From: Thermaurantimonas sp046295455
Lineage (GTDB): Bacteria; Bacteroidota; Bacteroidia; Flavobacteriales; Schleiferiaceae
Assembly: GCA_046295455.1 (NCBI GenBank)
Contig: JBKBNI010000003.1
Span: 62,001 to 126,000 of the forward strand
Direction: 5' to 3'
Length of the DNA stretch: 64,000 bases
The translations under genes were made by a program, and so were the position numbers. Below are positions 25,766 to 34,144 of this stretch, piece after piece. Every line of letters starts with the position of its first letter. Positions within the stretch are counted from its first letter, which is position 1. The notes under the pieces are model-generated. The model was not told the origin of the DNA. It ran no database searches and worked only from the letters and a program-made list of their open reading frames with translations.

Positions 25766-28700
25766 ATGAGTAGCACCACCACAAAGAGACTATCCAAAGT
25801 AATCAGCGAACTTAACATCTCATATGCCAGAGCTGTAGAATTTCTGGCTACCAAAAATATATTCATCGACAATCCTAATGCAAAAATTTCAGAAGAAGCA
25901 TACGAATTGCTGCTTTCAAAATTTAGCCAGGATCTTACACAAAAGTTGAAAGCTGAAACCAAAATTCAGCAAATCAAAGAAGACAAAGAAGCCATGCGCT
26001 CCGAGAGAGATTCTGTCATACAGAAATTGCACACACCGGAGCCAGCTCCTCAAAAAATAAAATCCGAGATACCGAAAATTGAAGCACCGAAAACTATAGG
26101 CAAAATTGATTTAAATCAAGATAAATCTAAAAGAAACGAACAACCAAAAGAACCAATTAGGGTAGAGAAAAAACAAGAAATAATTCCAGATATCACAATT
26201 GAAAAAGATGGGCCTCAAAATGAATCTTTAAAACCACCTACATCTAGGGATGAGGTGATTAATACACCGATACATGAGAAAGAAGATATTACACCAAAAG
26301 AAGAACTTAAAAAAGAGGAATATAAAGCTGAAAAAGACAGCCCAACTATCAATGTAAAGATTACCGGAAAAATTGATCTTTTGAAAAAGAAAAAAGAGGT
26401 TCCAAAAGATTCGGAAAACACTCCAACTGTACCTTCAGATCAATTTGCCAAATTAGAAGAAATTATTGAAAAAACACCTCAGACTCCTGAAAATGAAGTC
26501 AGTGCAGCTACTGAAAATCAAGAAGTCAGTTCACAAAATGAAGCGCCAACTCAAGACACATTTGTCTCCCAAAAAATTGAAACAAAATTTGAAAAGCTTG
26601 AAGGAATAAAACTCACCGGAGAAAAAATAGATCTTTCGAAATTTGACAAGAAAAAAGACAAAGAAAAAGAGAAACCTAAAAAAGTAATTGCGTCAAATTC
26701 TCAAGGCCAAATCATTGATAAGGAAGATAAAAAAGGTAAAAAGAGAAAGAGAATTACCAAAGATGTCTCAAAACCCACTTCAGGTGGTGCTTCTGGAAAT
26801 CAGCAATCTTCTACGGATAGAAAAAGATTTGAAAAATCACATGATCGAACTCGAGATAAAAATCAAAGATTACAGAAAAAAGATACAATCGAGCCTGCAG
26901 AACTAAGCGACGAAGAAATCTCAAAACAAATAAAAGAGACTCTCGAAAAGCTAACCGGTAATAAAAAATCCAAACTGCAAAAAATCAAAAAGCTTAAGCG
27001 AGATGAACGTCGTGAACTCATGGCTCTGAGCGAATTACAGGCAGAAGAAGAAAGCAAAACCCTTAAAGTTACGGAATTTGTTACAGTCGGAGAAGTAGCC
27101 AATATGATGAATGTGCCAGTGACCAAAGTTATAGCCACATGTATGTCATTGGGCCTTATGGTTACTATGAATCAGCGCCTGGATGCAGAAACGCTAACTA
27201 TCGTGGCAGACGAATTTGGATACAAGGTAAACTTTGTCGACGCTGAAATGTCGACAGAAGAACTAGTTGAAGTAGAAGAAGACGATGAAAAAGATTTAGT
27301 GAAAAGACCTCCCATTGTGACGGTAATGGGCCATGTGGATCATGGGAAGACATCATTATTGGACTACATTCGTAATACCAACGTAATCGCTGGTGAGGCT
27401 GGTGGAATCACTCAACACATAGGAGCATACTCAGTAAAAGTAAATGACGATCAATTTATTACATTCTTAGATACTCCAGGCCACGAAGCCTTTACAGCTA
27501 TGCGGGCGAGAGGTGCAAAAATTACAGATGTGGCCATCATTGTGATCGCAGCCGATGATAGTGTGATGCCTCAAACAAGAGAAGCGATCTCACATGCTCA
27601 AGCCGCAGGAGTGCCTATCGTATTCGCAATCAACAAAATAGATAAACCCAACGCAAATCCTGAAAAAATAAAAGAGCAACTTGCCAATATGAATCTGCTC
27701 GTAGAAGATTGGGGTGGTAAAATCCAAAGCCAGGAAATCTCTGCAAAAACTGGTAAGGGAATAAATGAATTGCTTGAAAAGGTTTTGTTGGAAGCTGAAT
27801 TATTAGATCTTAAAGCCAACCCCAATCGCAGAGCCTCAGGGACCGTCATTGAAGCTTCTCTTGACAAGGGTCGGGGCTATGTGAGTACCATACTTGTTCA
27901 AAATGGTACATTGAAAGTCGGAGATATTGTGTTGGCTGGCCAATACGCGGGAAAAGTACGCGCCCTACTGGATGAACGAGGTAAAAACATCAAATCTGCA
28001 GGGCCATCAGTACCGGCCACCATGTTGGGGCTTGATGGTGCACCTGCTGCCGGGGATAAGTTTCTGGTTATGGCTGATGAAAAAGAAGCAAAACAAATGG
28101 CTAATAAACGTCAGCAACTCCAAAGAGAACAATCTGCCCGTGCCCACAGAAAAATAACATTAGAAGAAATAGGAAGACGTTTGGCTTTGGGAGATTTTAA
28201 AGAATTAAATATCATTCTCAAGTGTGATGTAGATGGGTCTGTCGAGGCACTTTCTGATGCCCTTTCAAAACTTTCTACAGAAAAAGTCCAGGTAAGGATA
28301 TTACACAAAGGCGTAGGTCAAATCACCGAATCAGACGTACTCCTTGCTGCAGCTTCCGATGCCATAGTGGTAGGTTTTAATGTACGACCGTCTGCCAACG
28401 CAAGAAAAATTGCCGAAAGAGATCAGGTCGAGATTCGTCACTACTCAATTATATATGATGCTATTGACGAGATAAAATCCGCGATGGAGGGGATGCTGGC
28501 TCCTGAGACAAAAGAAGTTATTATATCAAATGTAGAAATTCGCGAAATATTTAAAATTTCTAAAGTCGGAACCATTGCCGGTTGTATGGTTTTGGATGGC
28601 ACGATCAAGCGAGGATGTAAAGTTCGAATTATACGAGACGGAGTAGTGGTGTATACCGGCGAATTAGCTTCCTTGAAAAGATTTAAAGACGATGTAAAAG

Positions 28701-28810
28701 AAGTTTCCAAAGGATATGAATGCGGGCTTAGCATCAAAAACTTCAATGACATCAGAGTCGGTGACATCATTGAGGCATACGAAGAGACCCTTGTGAAACA
28801 AAAAATTTGA
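25766..28810 (+). CDS. infB: Translation initiation factor IF-2
   Basis: The 1014-residue GTPase brings initiator tRNA to the ribosome. The N-terminal IF2_N-like domain (LSKVISELNISYARAVEFL) is followed by a long K/E/P-rich disordered linker to about residue 400. The G domain carries GHVDHGKT (near 521), DTPGHEAF and NKIDKPN, then domains II-IV. The long charged linker is usual in Bacteroidota. It follows nusA by 33 bp. Confidence 0.98.
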   Translation: MSSTTTKRLSKVISELNISYARAVEFLATKNIFIDNPNAKISEEAYELLLSKFSQDLTQKLKAETKIQQIKEDKEAMRSERDSVIQKLHTPEPAPQKIKSEIPKIEAPKTIGKIDLNQDKSKRNEQPKEPIRVEKKQEIIPDITIEKDGPQNESLKPPTSRDEVINTPIHEKEDITPKEELKKEEYKAEKDSPTINVKITGKIDLLKKKKEVPKDSENTPTVPSDQFAKLEEIIEKTPQTPENEVSAATENQEVSSQNEAPTQDTFVSQKIETKFEKLEGIKLTGEKIDLSKFDKKKDKEKEKPKKVIASNSQGQIIDKEDKKGKKRKRITKDVSKPTSGGASGNQQSSTDRKRFEKSHDRTRDKNQRLQKKDTIEPAELSDEEISKQIKETLEKLTGNKKSKLQKIKKLKRDERRELMALSELQAEEESKTLKVTEFVTVGEVANMMNVPVTKVIATCMSLGLMVTMNQRLDAETLTIVADEFGYKVNFVDAEMSTEELVEVEEDDEKDLVKRPPIVTVMGHVDHGKTSLLDYIRNTNVIAGEAGGITQHIGAYSVKVNDDQFITFLDTPGHEAFTAMRARGAKITDVAIIVIAADDSVMPQTREAISHAQAAGVPIVFAINKIDKPNANPEKIKEQLANMNLLVEDWGGKIQSQEISAKTGKGINELLEKVLLEAELLDLKANPNRRASGTVIEASLDKGRGYVSTILVQNGTLKVGDIVLAGQYAGKVRALLDERGKNIKSAGPSVPATMLGLDGAPAAGDKFLVMADEKEAKQMANKRQQLQREQSARAHRKITLEEIGRRLALGDFKELNIILKCDVDGSVEALSDALSKLSTEKVQVRILHKGVGQITESDVLLAAASDAIVVGFNVRPSANARKIAERDQVEIRHYSIIYDAIDEIKSAMEGMLAPETKEVIISNVEIREIFKISKVGTIAGCMVLDGTIKRGCKVRIIRDGVVVYTGELASLKRFKDDVKEVSKGYECGLSIKNFNDIRVGDIIEAYEETLVKQKI

Positions 28811-28816
28811 CATTGC

Positions 28817-29839
28817 GTGAAAGTGCTCGTAACAGGAGCTACCGGATTGGTAGGTTCACATGTGTGCTACCATCTGTGTGTTCAAGGTTATGAAGTCATT
28901 GCTCTTTACAGACATAAAAAAAGAATTTCTAAAACTGAAAAAGTATTTTCTTACTACACATCATCTGCTGCCCTATTTCAAAAAATCATATGGAAAAAGG
29001 TAGATTTACTCAATTTAGGAGACATCGAAGATGCAGCTAAAGATGTCGAAGCAGTCTTTAATGCTGCTGCATTGGTGTCCTTTGATGGCTCAGACTCCGA
29101 GAGAATCATTCACTATAATACTACCATTACCGAAAATCTTATTCATACACTTCAAGAAGTTAATCCGAATGCCATTCTGATTCACTGCAGTTCAATTGCA
29201 GCATTGGGTAAACATGACAATCACAAAATCCTGATCGATGAAAACGTTCAGTGGAAGGAAAGCTCAAATAATTCACCCTACGCAATCAGTAAATTTCAAT
29301 CTGAGCTAAGGGTTTGGATGGCTGCGGAAGAAGGGATGAAAACAGCAATTGTAAATCCCGGAATCATAATAGGACCCGGATTCTGGGATGAAGGTAGCGG
29401 CAGATTGTTTACCCAATTCCTTAAGGGATTTCCATTTTACACAGAAGGAGTCAATGGTTTTGTTGATGTAAACGATGTAGCTAAAGCTATGATTCAACTG
29501 TGGCATGCGAGATGTTTTGGCCAAAGATTTATTTTAGTAGAACAAAACTATTCATACAAACAAATTTTCGATTTGATATGCACAGGTCTGAACATCAATA
29601 AACCAAAAATCAAGATATCAAAGCCTATAGCCAACATTTTTTGGAGAATAGAGTGGTTAAGAGGTAGGTTATTTAGATCTAAGCCGTTAATTACAAAGGA
29701 GACCGCAAAAAGTGCAACAAATCAATTTTATTACGACGGTTCAAAAATAACAAAGTGTATCGGCTTTGAGTACGTTCCTCTAGCACAGACAATTAAAACA
29801 TACTGCCAGTTCCTGTTAAAAGACAAGAATTTACTGTAA
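28817..29839 (+). CDS. Extended SDR family NAD(P)-dependent epimerase/reductase
   Basis: The 340-residue protein begins with the dinucleotide-binding motif VTGATGLVGSHV. HCSSIAALG supplies the catalytic serine region and YAISK the tyrosine and lysine. INPGIIIGPG-like residues (VNPGIIIGPGFW) and the C-terminus resemble dihydroflavonol-4-reductase/3-beta-HSD-like enzymes. The substrate is unknown. The start is GTG, 6 bp after infB, so it is probably cotranscribed with infB. Confidence 0.88.
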   Translation: MKVLVTGATGLVGSHVCYHLCVQGYEVIALYRHKKRISKTEKVFSYYTSSAALFQKIIWKKVDLLNLGDIEDAAKDVEAVFNAAALVSFDGSDSERIIHYNTTITENLIHTLQEVNPNAILIHCSSIAALGKHDNHKILIDENVQWKESSNNSPYAISKFQSELRVWMAAEEGMKTAIVNPGIIIGPGFWDEGSGRLFTQFLKGFPFYTEGVNGFVDVNDVAKAMIQLWHARCFGQRFILVEQNYSYKQIFDLICTGLNINKPKIKISKPIANIFWRIEWLRGRLFRSKPLITKETAKSATNQFYYDGSKITKCIGFEYVPLAQTIKTYCQFLLKDKNLL

Positions 29840-29855
29840 TTTGAACGCAAATAAT

Positions 29856-29863
29856 TAGGTTTG
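29856..29863 (+). promoter_or_regulatory. Bacteroidota -7 box for the threonine dehydrogenase-like gene
   Basis: TAGGTTTG matches TAnnTTTG and lies 24 bp upstream of the ATG at 29888. It overlaps an in-frame TTG at 29861, which argues that translation begins at 29888. Confidence 0.55.
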
Positions 29864-29887
29864 CATCCGGGAAAACAATTTTTTATA

Positions 29888-30835
29888 ATGGGAAAAATTT
29901 TAATACTTGGAGCCGCCGGCCAGGTCGGTATGGATTTAACTGAGAAGTTGATACACGTCTATGGTGAGAAAAATGTAATTGCCTCCGATTTAAAAATACC
30001 TGAAGATCACAAAGGAGAATTTGTACGACTCGACGCATCTGATTTGGATGCTCTATCTAAGGTAATACATCAGCAGAGCATTACAATTATATATCATCTT
30101 GTTGCAATGCTCTCGGCTACAGCAGAAAAACAGCCTGTAAGAGGTTGGAATTTAAATATGAATACCCTTTTTAACGTGTTGGAGCTGGCAAAAAACGGCG
30201 CAATAAAACAGGTCTTCTGGCCAAGCAGCATCGCGGTTTTTGGTCCAGACACTCCTAAAATAAATACACCCCAAAAAACCATAATTGAACCAACTACCAT
30301 TTATGGAATAAGTAAATATGCCGGCGAATTGTTATGCCAATGGTACTGTATCAACCACAAAGTTGATGTACGTTCACTCAGGTATCCGGGAATCATCAGT
30401 TGGAAAACTGAGCCGGGAGGCGGCACTACAGATTATGCAGTCGATATATTTTACAAGGCAATCCTGGACAAACACTATACATGCTTCTTAAATAGCAATA
30501 CCAGACTTCCAATGATGTATATTGATGACGCCATCGACGCAACCATCCAAATCATGGAGGCTGATTATGAAAGGATTAAACACCGCACCTCATACAATAT
30601 TTCTGCACTTGATTTTACACCTGATGAATTGTACCAGGAAATAAAAAAATATATCCCTGAATTTCAAATCGAATACATCCCAGACTACCGGCAAAAAATC
30701 GCCGATGGCTGGCCACAATCTATCGATGATTCACAAGCCCGGAGCGACTGGGGCTGGAAACCTAAATTTGACCTTCAAAGAACTACCAGGACGATGATCA
30801 GCCAGTTAAAACAGAAACTAGGAGTAACCACCTAG
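29888..30835 (+). CDS. SDR-type L-threonine 3-dehydrogenase-like NAD-dependent epimerase family enzyme
   Basis: The 315-residue protein starts MGKILILGAAGQVGMDL, a Rossmann motif. It has WPSSIAVFGPDTPK, the YGISK catalytic pair, and RYPGIISWKTEPGGGTTDYA. The C-terminal RQKIADGWPQSIDDSQARSD is characteristic of SDR-type threonine dehydrogenases, which oxidise threonine to 2-amino-3-ketobutyrate. I prefer ATG 29888 to the in-frame TTG at 29861, because the latter lies in the -7 box. No kbl gene is adjacent, so the pathway partner is elsewhere. Confidence 0.85.
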   Translation: MGKILILGAAGQVGMDLTEKLIHVYGEKNVIASDLKIPEDHKGEFVRLDASDLDALSKVIHQQSITIIYHLVAMLSATAEKQPVRGWNLNMNTLFNVLELAKNGAIKQVFWPSSIAVFGPDTPKINTPQKTIIEPTTIYGISKYAGELLCQWYCINHKVDVRSLRYPGIISWKTEPGGGTTDYAVDIFYKAILDKHYTCFLNSNTRLPMMYIDDAIDATIQIMEADYERIKHRTSYNISALDFTPDELYQEIKKYIPEFQIEYIPDYRQKIADGWPQSIDDSQARSDWGWKPKFDLQRTTRTMISQLKQKLGVTT

Positions 30836-31031
30836 AAATACTTTAGTTTAAAACACTTTCTATATAGACATTCTGCCCTTTTGTCATTTTTAGGTAGTAT
30901 TTATTTAATAGTTGTGTCTTTTTGGCATATTTGTTTGATTAATTATGAGGTGCTCATGAATATTTTTCATTGTTTATTGCCAGGCATAGGTCTTGCAAAA
31001 TAGTTTAATGTCTAACCAAAAAATTAATACT

Positions 31032-31475
31032 ATGAGCACTCTAATGAAAAGACCAACTACCACATTCGGTGTCATTCCCTCCATCTTTGACGATCTTTTC
31101 GATGATGACTTTTTTAGAGTTCCAATTGCTTTTACTAGAGCAAGTTCCTTTCCTGCAGTCAACATAAGCGAAAATGACGGAAATTATGTGGTCGAAATGG
31201 CTATACCTGGACTCAAGAGAGAAGATATCAAAGTAAATCTTGAAAAGGGCCTATTGACCATCAGTTTTGAAAAGAAAGAAGAACACGAAGAAAAACAAAA
31301 CTACACCAGAAGGGAGTTTGTCTATCAATCTTTCAAAAGATCTTTTTCAATACCGGAAGAAAAGATTGATGTTGAAAAGATTAGTGGAGATTATAAAGAC
31401 GGAATATTAAAAATAACATTGCCCAAGAAAAATCATGAAATAGTTTCAACAGCTCGTGCGATTGAAATTAAATGA
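31032..31475 (+). CDS. Hsp20/alpha-crystallin small heat-shock protein
   Basis: The 147-residue protein holds unfolded proteins in soluble form. The alpha-crystallin domain runs from about FPAVNISENDGNYVVEMAIP to the end, with GLKREDIKVNLEKGLLTIS, SFKRSFSIPE and DGILKITLPK. ATG 31032 gives the usual family length; in-frame ATG 31008 is possible. The 196-bp upstream region shows no CIRCE-type inverted repeat. A bidirectional terminator follows the gene. Confidence 0.95.
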   Translation: MSTLMKRPTTTFGVIPSIFDDLFDDDFFRVPIAFTRASSFPAVNISENDGNYVVEMAIPGLKREDIKVNLEKGLLTISFEKKEEHEEKQNYTRREFVYQSFKRSFSIPEEKIDVEKISGDYKDGILKITLPKKNHEIVSTARAIEIK

Positions 31476-31490
31476 TGATGTTGAATAAAA

Positions 31491-31517
31491 AAAGAGCCGA
31501 CTATAAGTCGGCTCTTT
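31491..31517. terminator. Bidirectional terminator between hsp20 and the OmpA gene
   Basis: AAAGAGCCGACT (31491-31502) and AGTCGGCTCTTT (31506-31517) form a perfect 12-bp stem with a 3-base loop. An A-tract precedes and a T-rich tract follows, so it can stop transcription from both convergent genes. Confidence 0.92.
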
Positions 31518-31533
31518 ATAATTTTTATTCGAA

Positions 31534-32934
31534 TTACTGAATGATAAACTCAACCCTTCTATTTATATTAAGAAGACGAGGTGAAAGTGGTTGATTTTTT
31601 CCTGCAGATTCAGACGTGAATCTTGACCTATCTATCCCAAAATTTTTCACAAGATAATCGATAGCTGCATCAGCTCTTCTTTGACCAAGACGACGGTTAT
31701 ATTCTTCTCCTCCAGTTTTATCCGTATGTCCTACAACTTTTATTTTCATATCTGGGTTTGCGTTCATCAGCCTTGCGACTACGGCAAGACGCTCAGCATT
31801 TGCCGCGGAGATAAAGGCAGAATTTGTTGCGAAATACACTTGGGGAATAAACGCATCATTTAAACCTCCCCCTACATTGCGAATAGCACGTCCTCTAACA
31901 TCTACTAATGAACCTTTAGGTGTATTGGGCTCAATATCGCGCGAATCAGGAACACCATCTCCATCTGAATCCAATTCACGACCTCTGCTATCGACTTTTA
32001 CACCTTTTGGAGTAAAGGGATCTTCATCCATATGATCAGGAATACCATCACCATCTATATCCAAAGCACGACCTGCTCCGTCCACCACTGCACCTTTTGG
32101 CGTATTTGGCTCCTTATCAAACATATTCGGAACACCATCTCCGTCATCGTCTTTGGTTACTTTGTCCATATCTTTACGAACAGAAGCTGCAAAATCATAA
32201 ACATCAGACATCGGAGAACGATAAACGACAGATTCTTTTTTGCCAGATTTACCACCAAAATTATATGTAGCACCTACTGATGTGAATATTACCTGATCAT
32301 TTGTAGATCCATAATTGGTACCATCTATAAGATCTGTGTTAAAGAAAAATCCCTTGATGCCGGCATCAAAATCCCAGGAGTTAGACAATCGATATTTATA
32401 ATTAAACCCTACAGGAACAGCCACTGCTTGTCTCCAGTTAAAACCTTGAGTGTACTGAGGTGTAGGATTGTTATTGATGTATACTTCATAATCATAAATT
32501 GTAAAACCGTATCCTACTGTACCAATAAATGAATGACGAGTAGGTCTGACCTCGCCCATTCTAAAGGCGTTTACAAAGTTTATTGCAAAAGCAACTTCTG
32601 GGATAATAAGACTACCTATAAAGTGTCTTCCTGGAATATTTCCGGATTGGCTGCCTGGTGTTCCGGTTACTCTACCTGCAGTCAATGCACCCTGAATCCC
32701 AAAAAAAGGATTTAAAAATTTGGTAATATGACCATATCCGGCCGCAGTAAAGCCACCGCGTGCGTTAGCTGCAGTGAATTGATCTCTTCCAGATTGAAAA
32801 CTTTTCAGGTCACCTAGCATGAATGTATTACCAATTCCGCCACCTATAGACCATGTTCTGTAATCATCCAGGTAACTTTGACCAAAAAGGCTGACAGAGA
32901 TTAAAAGCGATCCAAGGAGTTGTACTTTTTTCAT
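31534..32934 (-). CDS. OmpA-family outer-membrane protein with thrombospondin type 3 repeats
   Basis: The 466-residue protein has a signal peptide (MKKVQLLGSLLISVSLFGQS) and an N-terminal beta-barrel-like region to about 235. Three calcium-binding TSP3-type repeats lie at about 260-350 (DDDGDGVPNMFD, DIDGDGIPDHMD, DSDGDGVPDSRD), each followed by a PKG segment. A C-terminal OmpA domain (IKVVGHTDKTGGEEYN, NINRRVEFIIQ) should bind peptidoglycan. It is probably a major envelope-stabilising protein. It has its own -7 box and a bidirectional terminator. Confidence 0.93.
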   Translation of the reverse strand: MKKVQLLGSLLISVSLFGQSYLDDYRTWSIGGGIGNTFMLGDLKSFQSGRDQFTAANARGGFTAAGYGHITKFLNPFFGIQGALTAGRVTGTPGSQSGNIPGRHFIGSLIIPEVAFAINFVNAFRMGEVRPTRHSFIGTVGYGFTIYDYEVYINNNPTPQYTQGFNWRQAVAVPVGFNYKYRLSNSWDFDAGIKGFFFNTDLIDGTNYGSTNDQVIFTSVGATYNFGGKSGKKESVVYRSPMSDVYDFAASVRKDMDKVTKDDDGDGVPNMFDKEPNTPKGAVVDGAGRALDIDGDGIPDHMDEDPFTPKGVKVDSRGRELDSDGDGVPDSRDIEPNTPKGSLVDVRGRAIRNVGGGLNDAFIPQVYFATNSAFISAANAERLAVVARLMNANPDMKIKVVGHTDKTGGEEYNRRLGQRRADAAIDYLVKNFGIDRSRFTSESAGKNQPLSPRLLNINRRVEFIIQ

Positions 32935-32953
32935 AAAGAAAATTTTTATGCGA

Positions 32954-32961
32954 CAAATTTA
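32954..32961 (-). promoter_or_regulatory. Bacteroidota -7 box for the TSP3-OmpA gene
   Basis: TAAATTTG matches TAnnTTTG and lies 19 bp upstream of the ATG at 32934. The rest of the 32962-33135 gap is AT-rich and shows nothing else. Confidence 0.55.
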
Positions 32962-33135
32962 AACGTATTCCGATATTTTTTAGTGTTTCCGAAAAATTTT
33001 GTCATTATTAAATTTTGTATAAATATTTATTTCTTGTTGATTTTAAATAATTTATGCGTAGTCAAATTTGTAACAAATCATGTGAACTTTAAAAAAATAT
33101 ACATAAAATGAATGATTTTTTTTCTGAAAAATTGA

Positions 33136-34143
33136 TTATATCAGCATCATATTGCATAAAAGGTACAACACCCGTGCTCCTACATTTGAATCCCATTCTG
33201 ACTCAGAACTCCCTCCTACCTCATTGAGATCTGCTCCGATGATCTTTCGGTTGCTTTCCATTAGTTTTAGAAATAAATAATGAATTTGCTCATATTCGAG
33301 GCCTCCAGGTACTGGTGTGCCGGTACTTGGACAAAGTTTTGGGTCAAGACCGTCGATATCAAATGTTATGTAGACATTCTCTGGAAGGGTCTGAATGATT
33401 CTATCACATATGGCATCCCATGTCTCCCCTTTATAGATTCGACTTTTGATATCGAAGCTGAAAAACACATGGCATCTGTCTCCTAATTTTTGTGCAAATT
33501 CCAGCTCTTCATCACAATAGTCTCGGATGCCTACTTGAGTGACCTTCGATATCTGAGGAACTTTTAAAAAATTATATGCTATGGAGGCATGTGAATATTC
33601 AAATCCTTCGTATGCCTTTCTGAAATCCATATGTGCATCAATTTGTAATACTCCGAATGAATCGTACCTTCTAGCCAATGCCTTTAGATATCCCAGAGGA
33701 GTGCTGTGATCACCGCCGAGGAGGATCACTTTTTTATCTTCTTCCAAAAGGCGGGAAGACTCTGTCTCCACCCAGTCCACCATCTCAGAACAGACGTTAT
33801 TTACAGATGAGAGGAAGTTTGGATCAGCGACTGAGAGGTTTGGTGATGAAAGATATTTTTCAACTTTGGATCGCCAGTAGTCGTTTTTCCTTTTCAATTC
33901 ATTTGAAGGTTCAAGCATATGAATTCCTTTCTTCCATGCACCCGGATTCAGAGGATGATACAAGTCCACTTGTTTAGACGCTTCTTTAATTCTCATTGGT
34001 GCGTCAGCAGTTCCTTCACCATAGCTTACCGTCACCTGCCAAGGCACTGGGACTATGACTAACTCAGATTCTTCCAGCGTACATGGAAGGCCGAAAACAC
34101 CATCATAGATGGCCGGGCCATTCGGGTCAAAATCTTTCATCAA
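33136..34143 (-). CDS. Arginase/agmatinase/formiminoglutamase-family ureohydrolase
   Basis: The 335-residue protein has the binuclear manganese motifs of ureohydrolases: GGDHS (143-147), DAHMD (169-173) and FDIDGLDP, with SHAS (184-187) between. Members cleave arginine, agmatine or formiminoglutamate. The C-terminal STGTPVPGGLEYEQ matches agmatinase-like proteins, but the exact substrate cannot be read from sequence. The N-terminus (about 1-130) is longer than in E. coli SpeB and resembles Bacteroidota formimidoylglutamase/agmatinase variants. It starts 1 bp after the lamin-tail gene and is probably cotranscribed. The second codon is also ATG, so the start may be 34140. Confidence 0.9.
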   Translation of the reverse strand: MMKDFDPNGPAIYDGVFGLPCTLEESELVIVPVPWQVTVSYGEGTADAPMRIKEASKQVDLYHPLNPGAWKKGIHMLEPSNELKRKNDYWRSKVEKYLSSPNLSVADPNFLSSVNNVCSEMVDWVETESSRLLEEDKKVILLGGDHSTPLGYLKALARRYDSFGVLQIDAHMDFRKAYEGFEYSHASIAYNFLKVPQISKVTQVGIRDYCDEELEFAQKLGDRCHVFFSFDIKSRIYKGETWDAICDRIIQTLPENVYITFDIDGLDPKLCPSTGTPVPGGLEYEQIHYLFLKLMESNRKIIGADLNEVGGSSESEWDSNVGARVLYLLCNMMLI

Positions 34144-34144
34144 T

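Noticed and set aside
29861..29887. Upstream TTG start for the threonine dehydrogenase-like gene
   Set aside because: The TTG is part of the -7 box, so it would not be transcribed; ATG 29888 starts directly at the Rossmann motif.
30836..31031. Possible CIRCE heat-shock operator upstream of hsp20
   Set aside because: I looked for a GAGTGCTAA-type inverted repeat and found none.
31880..32160. Regularly spaced repeated DNA that might suggest a CRISPR array
   Set aside because: The units are about 105 bp, in frame, and encode TSP3 calcium repeats of the OmpA protein.
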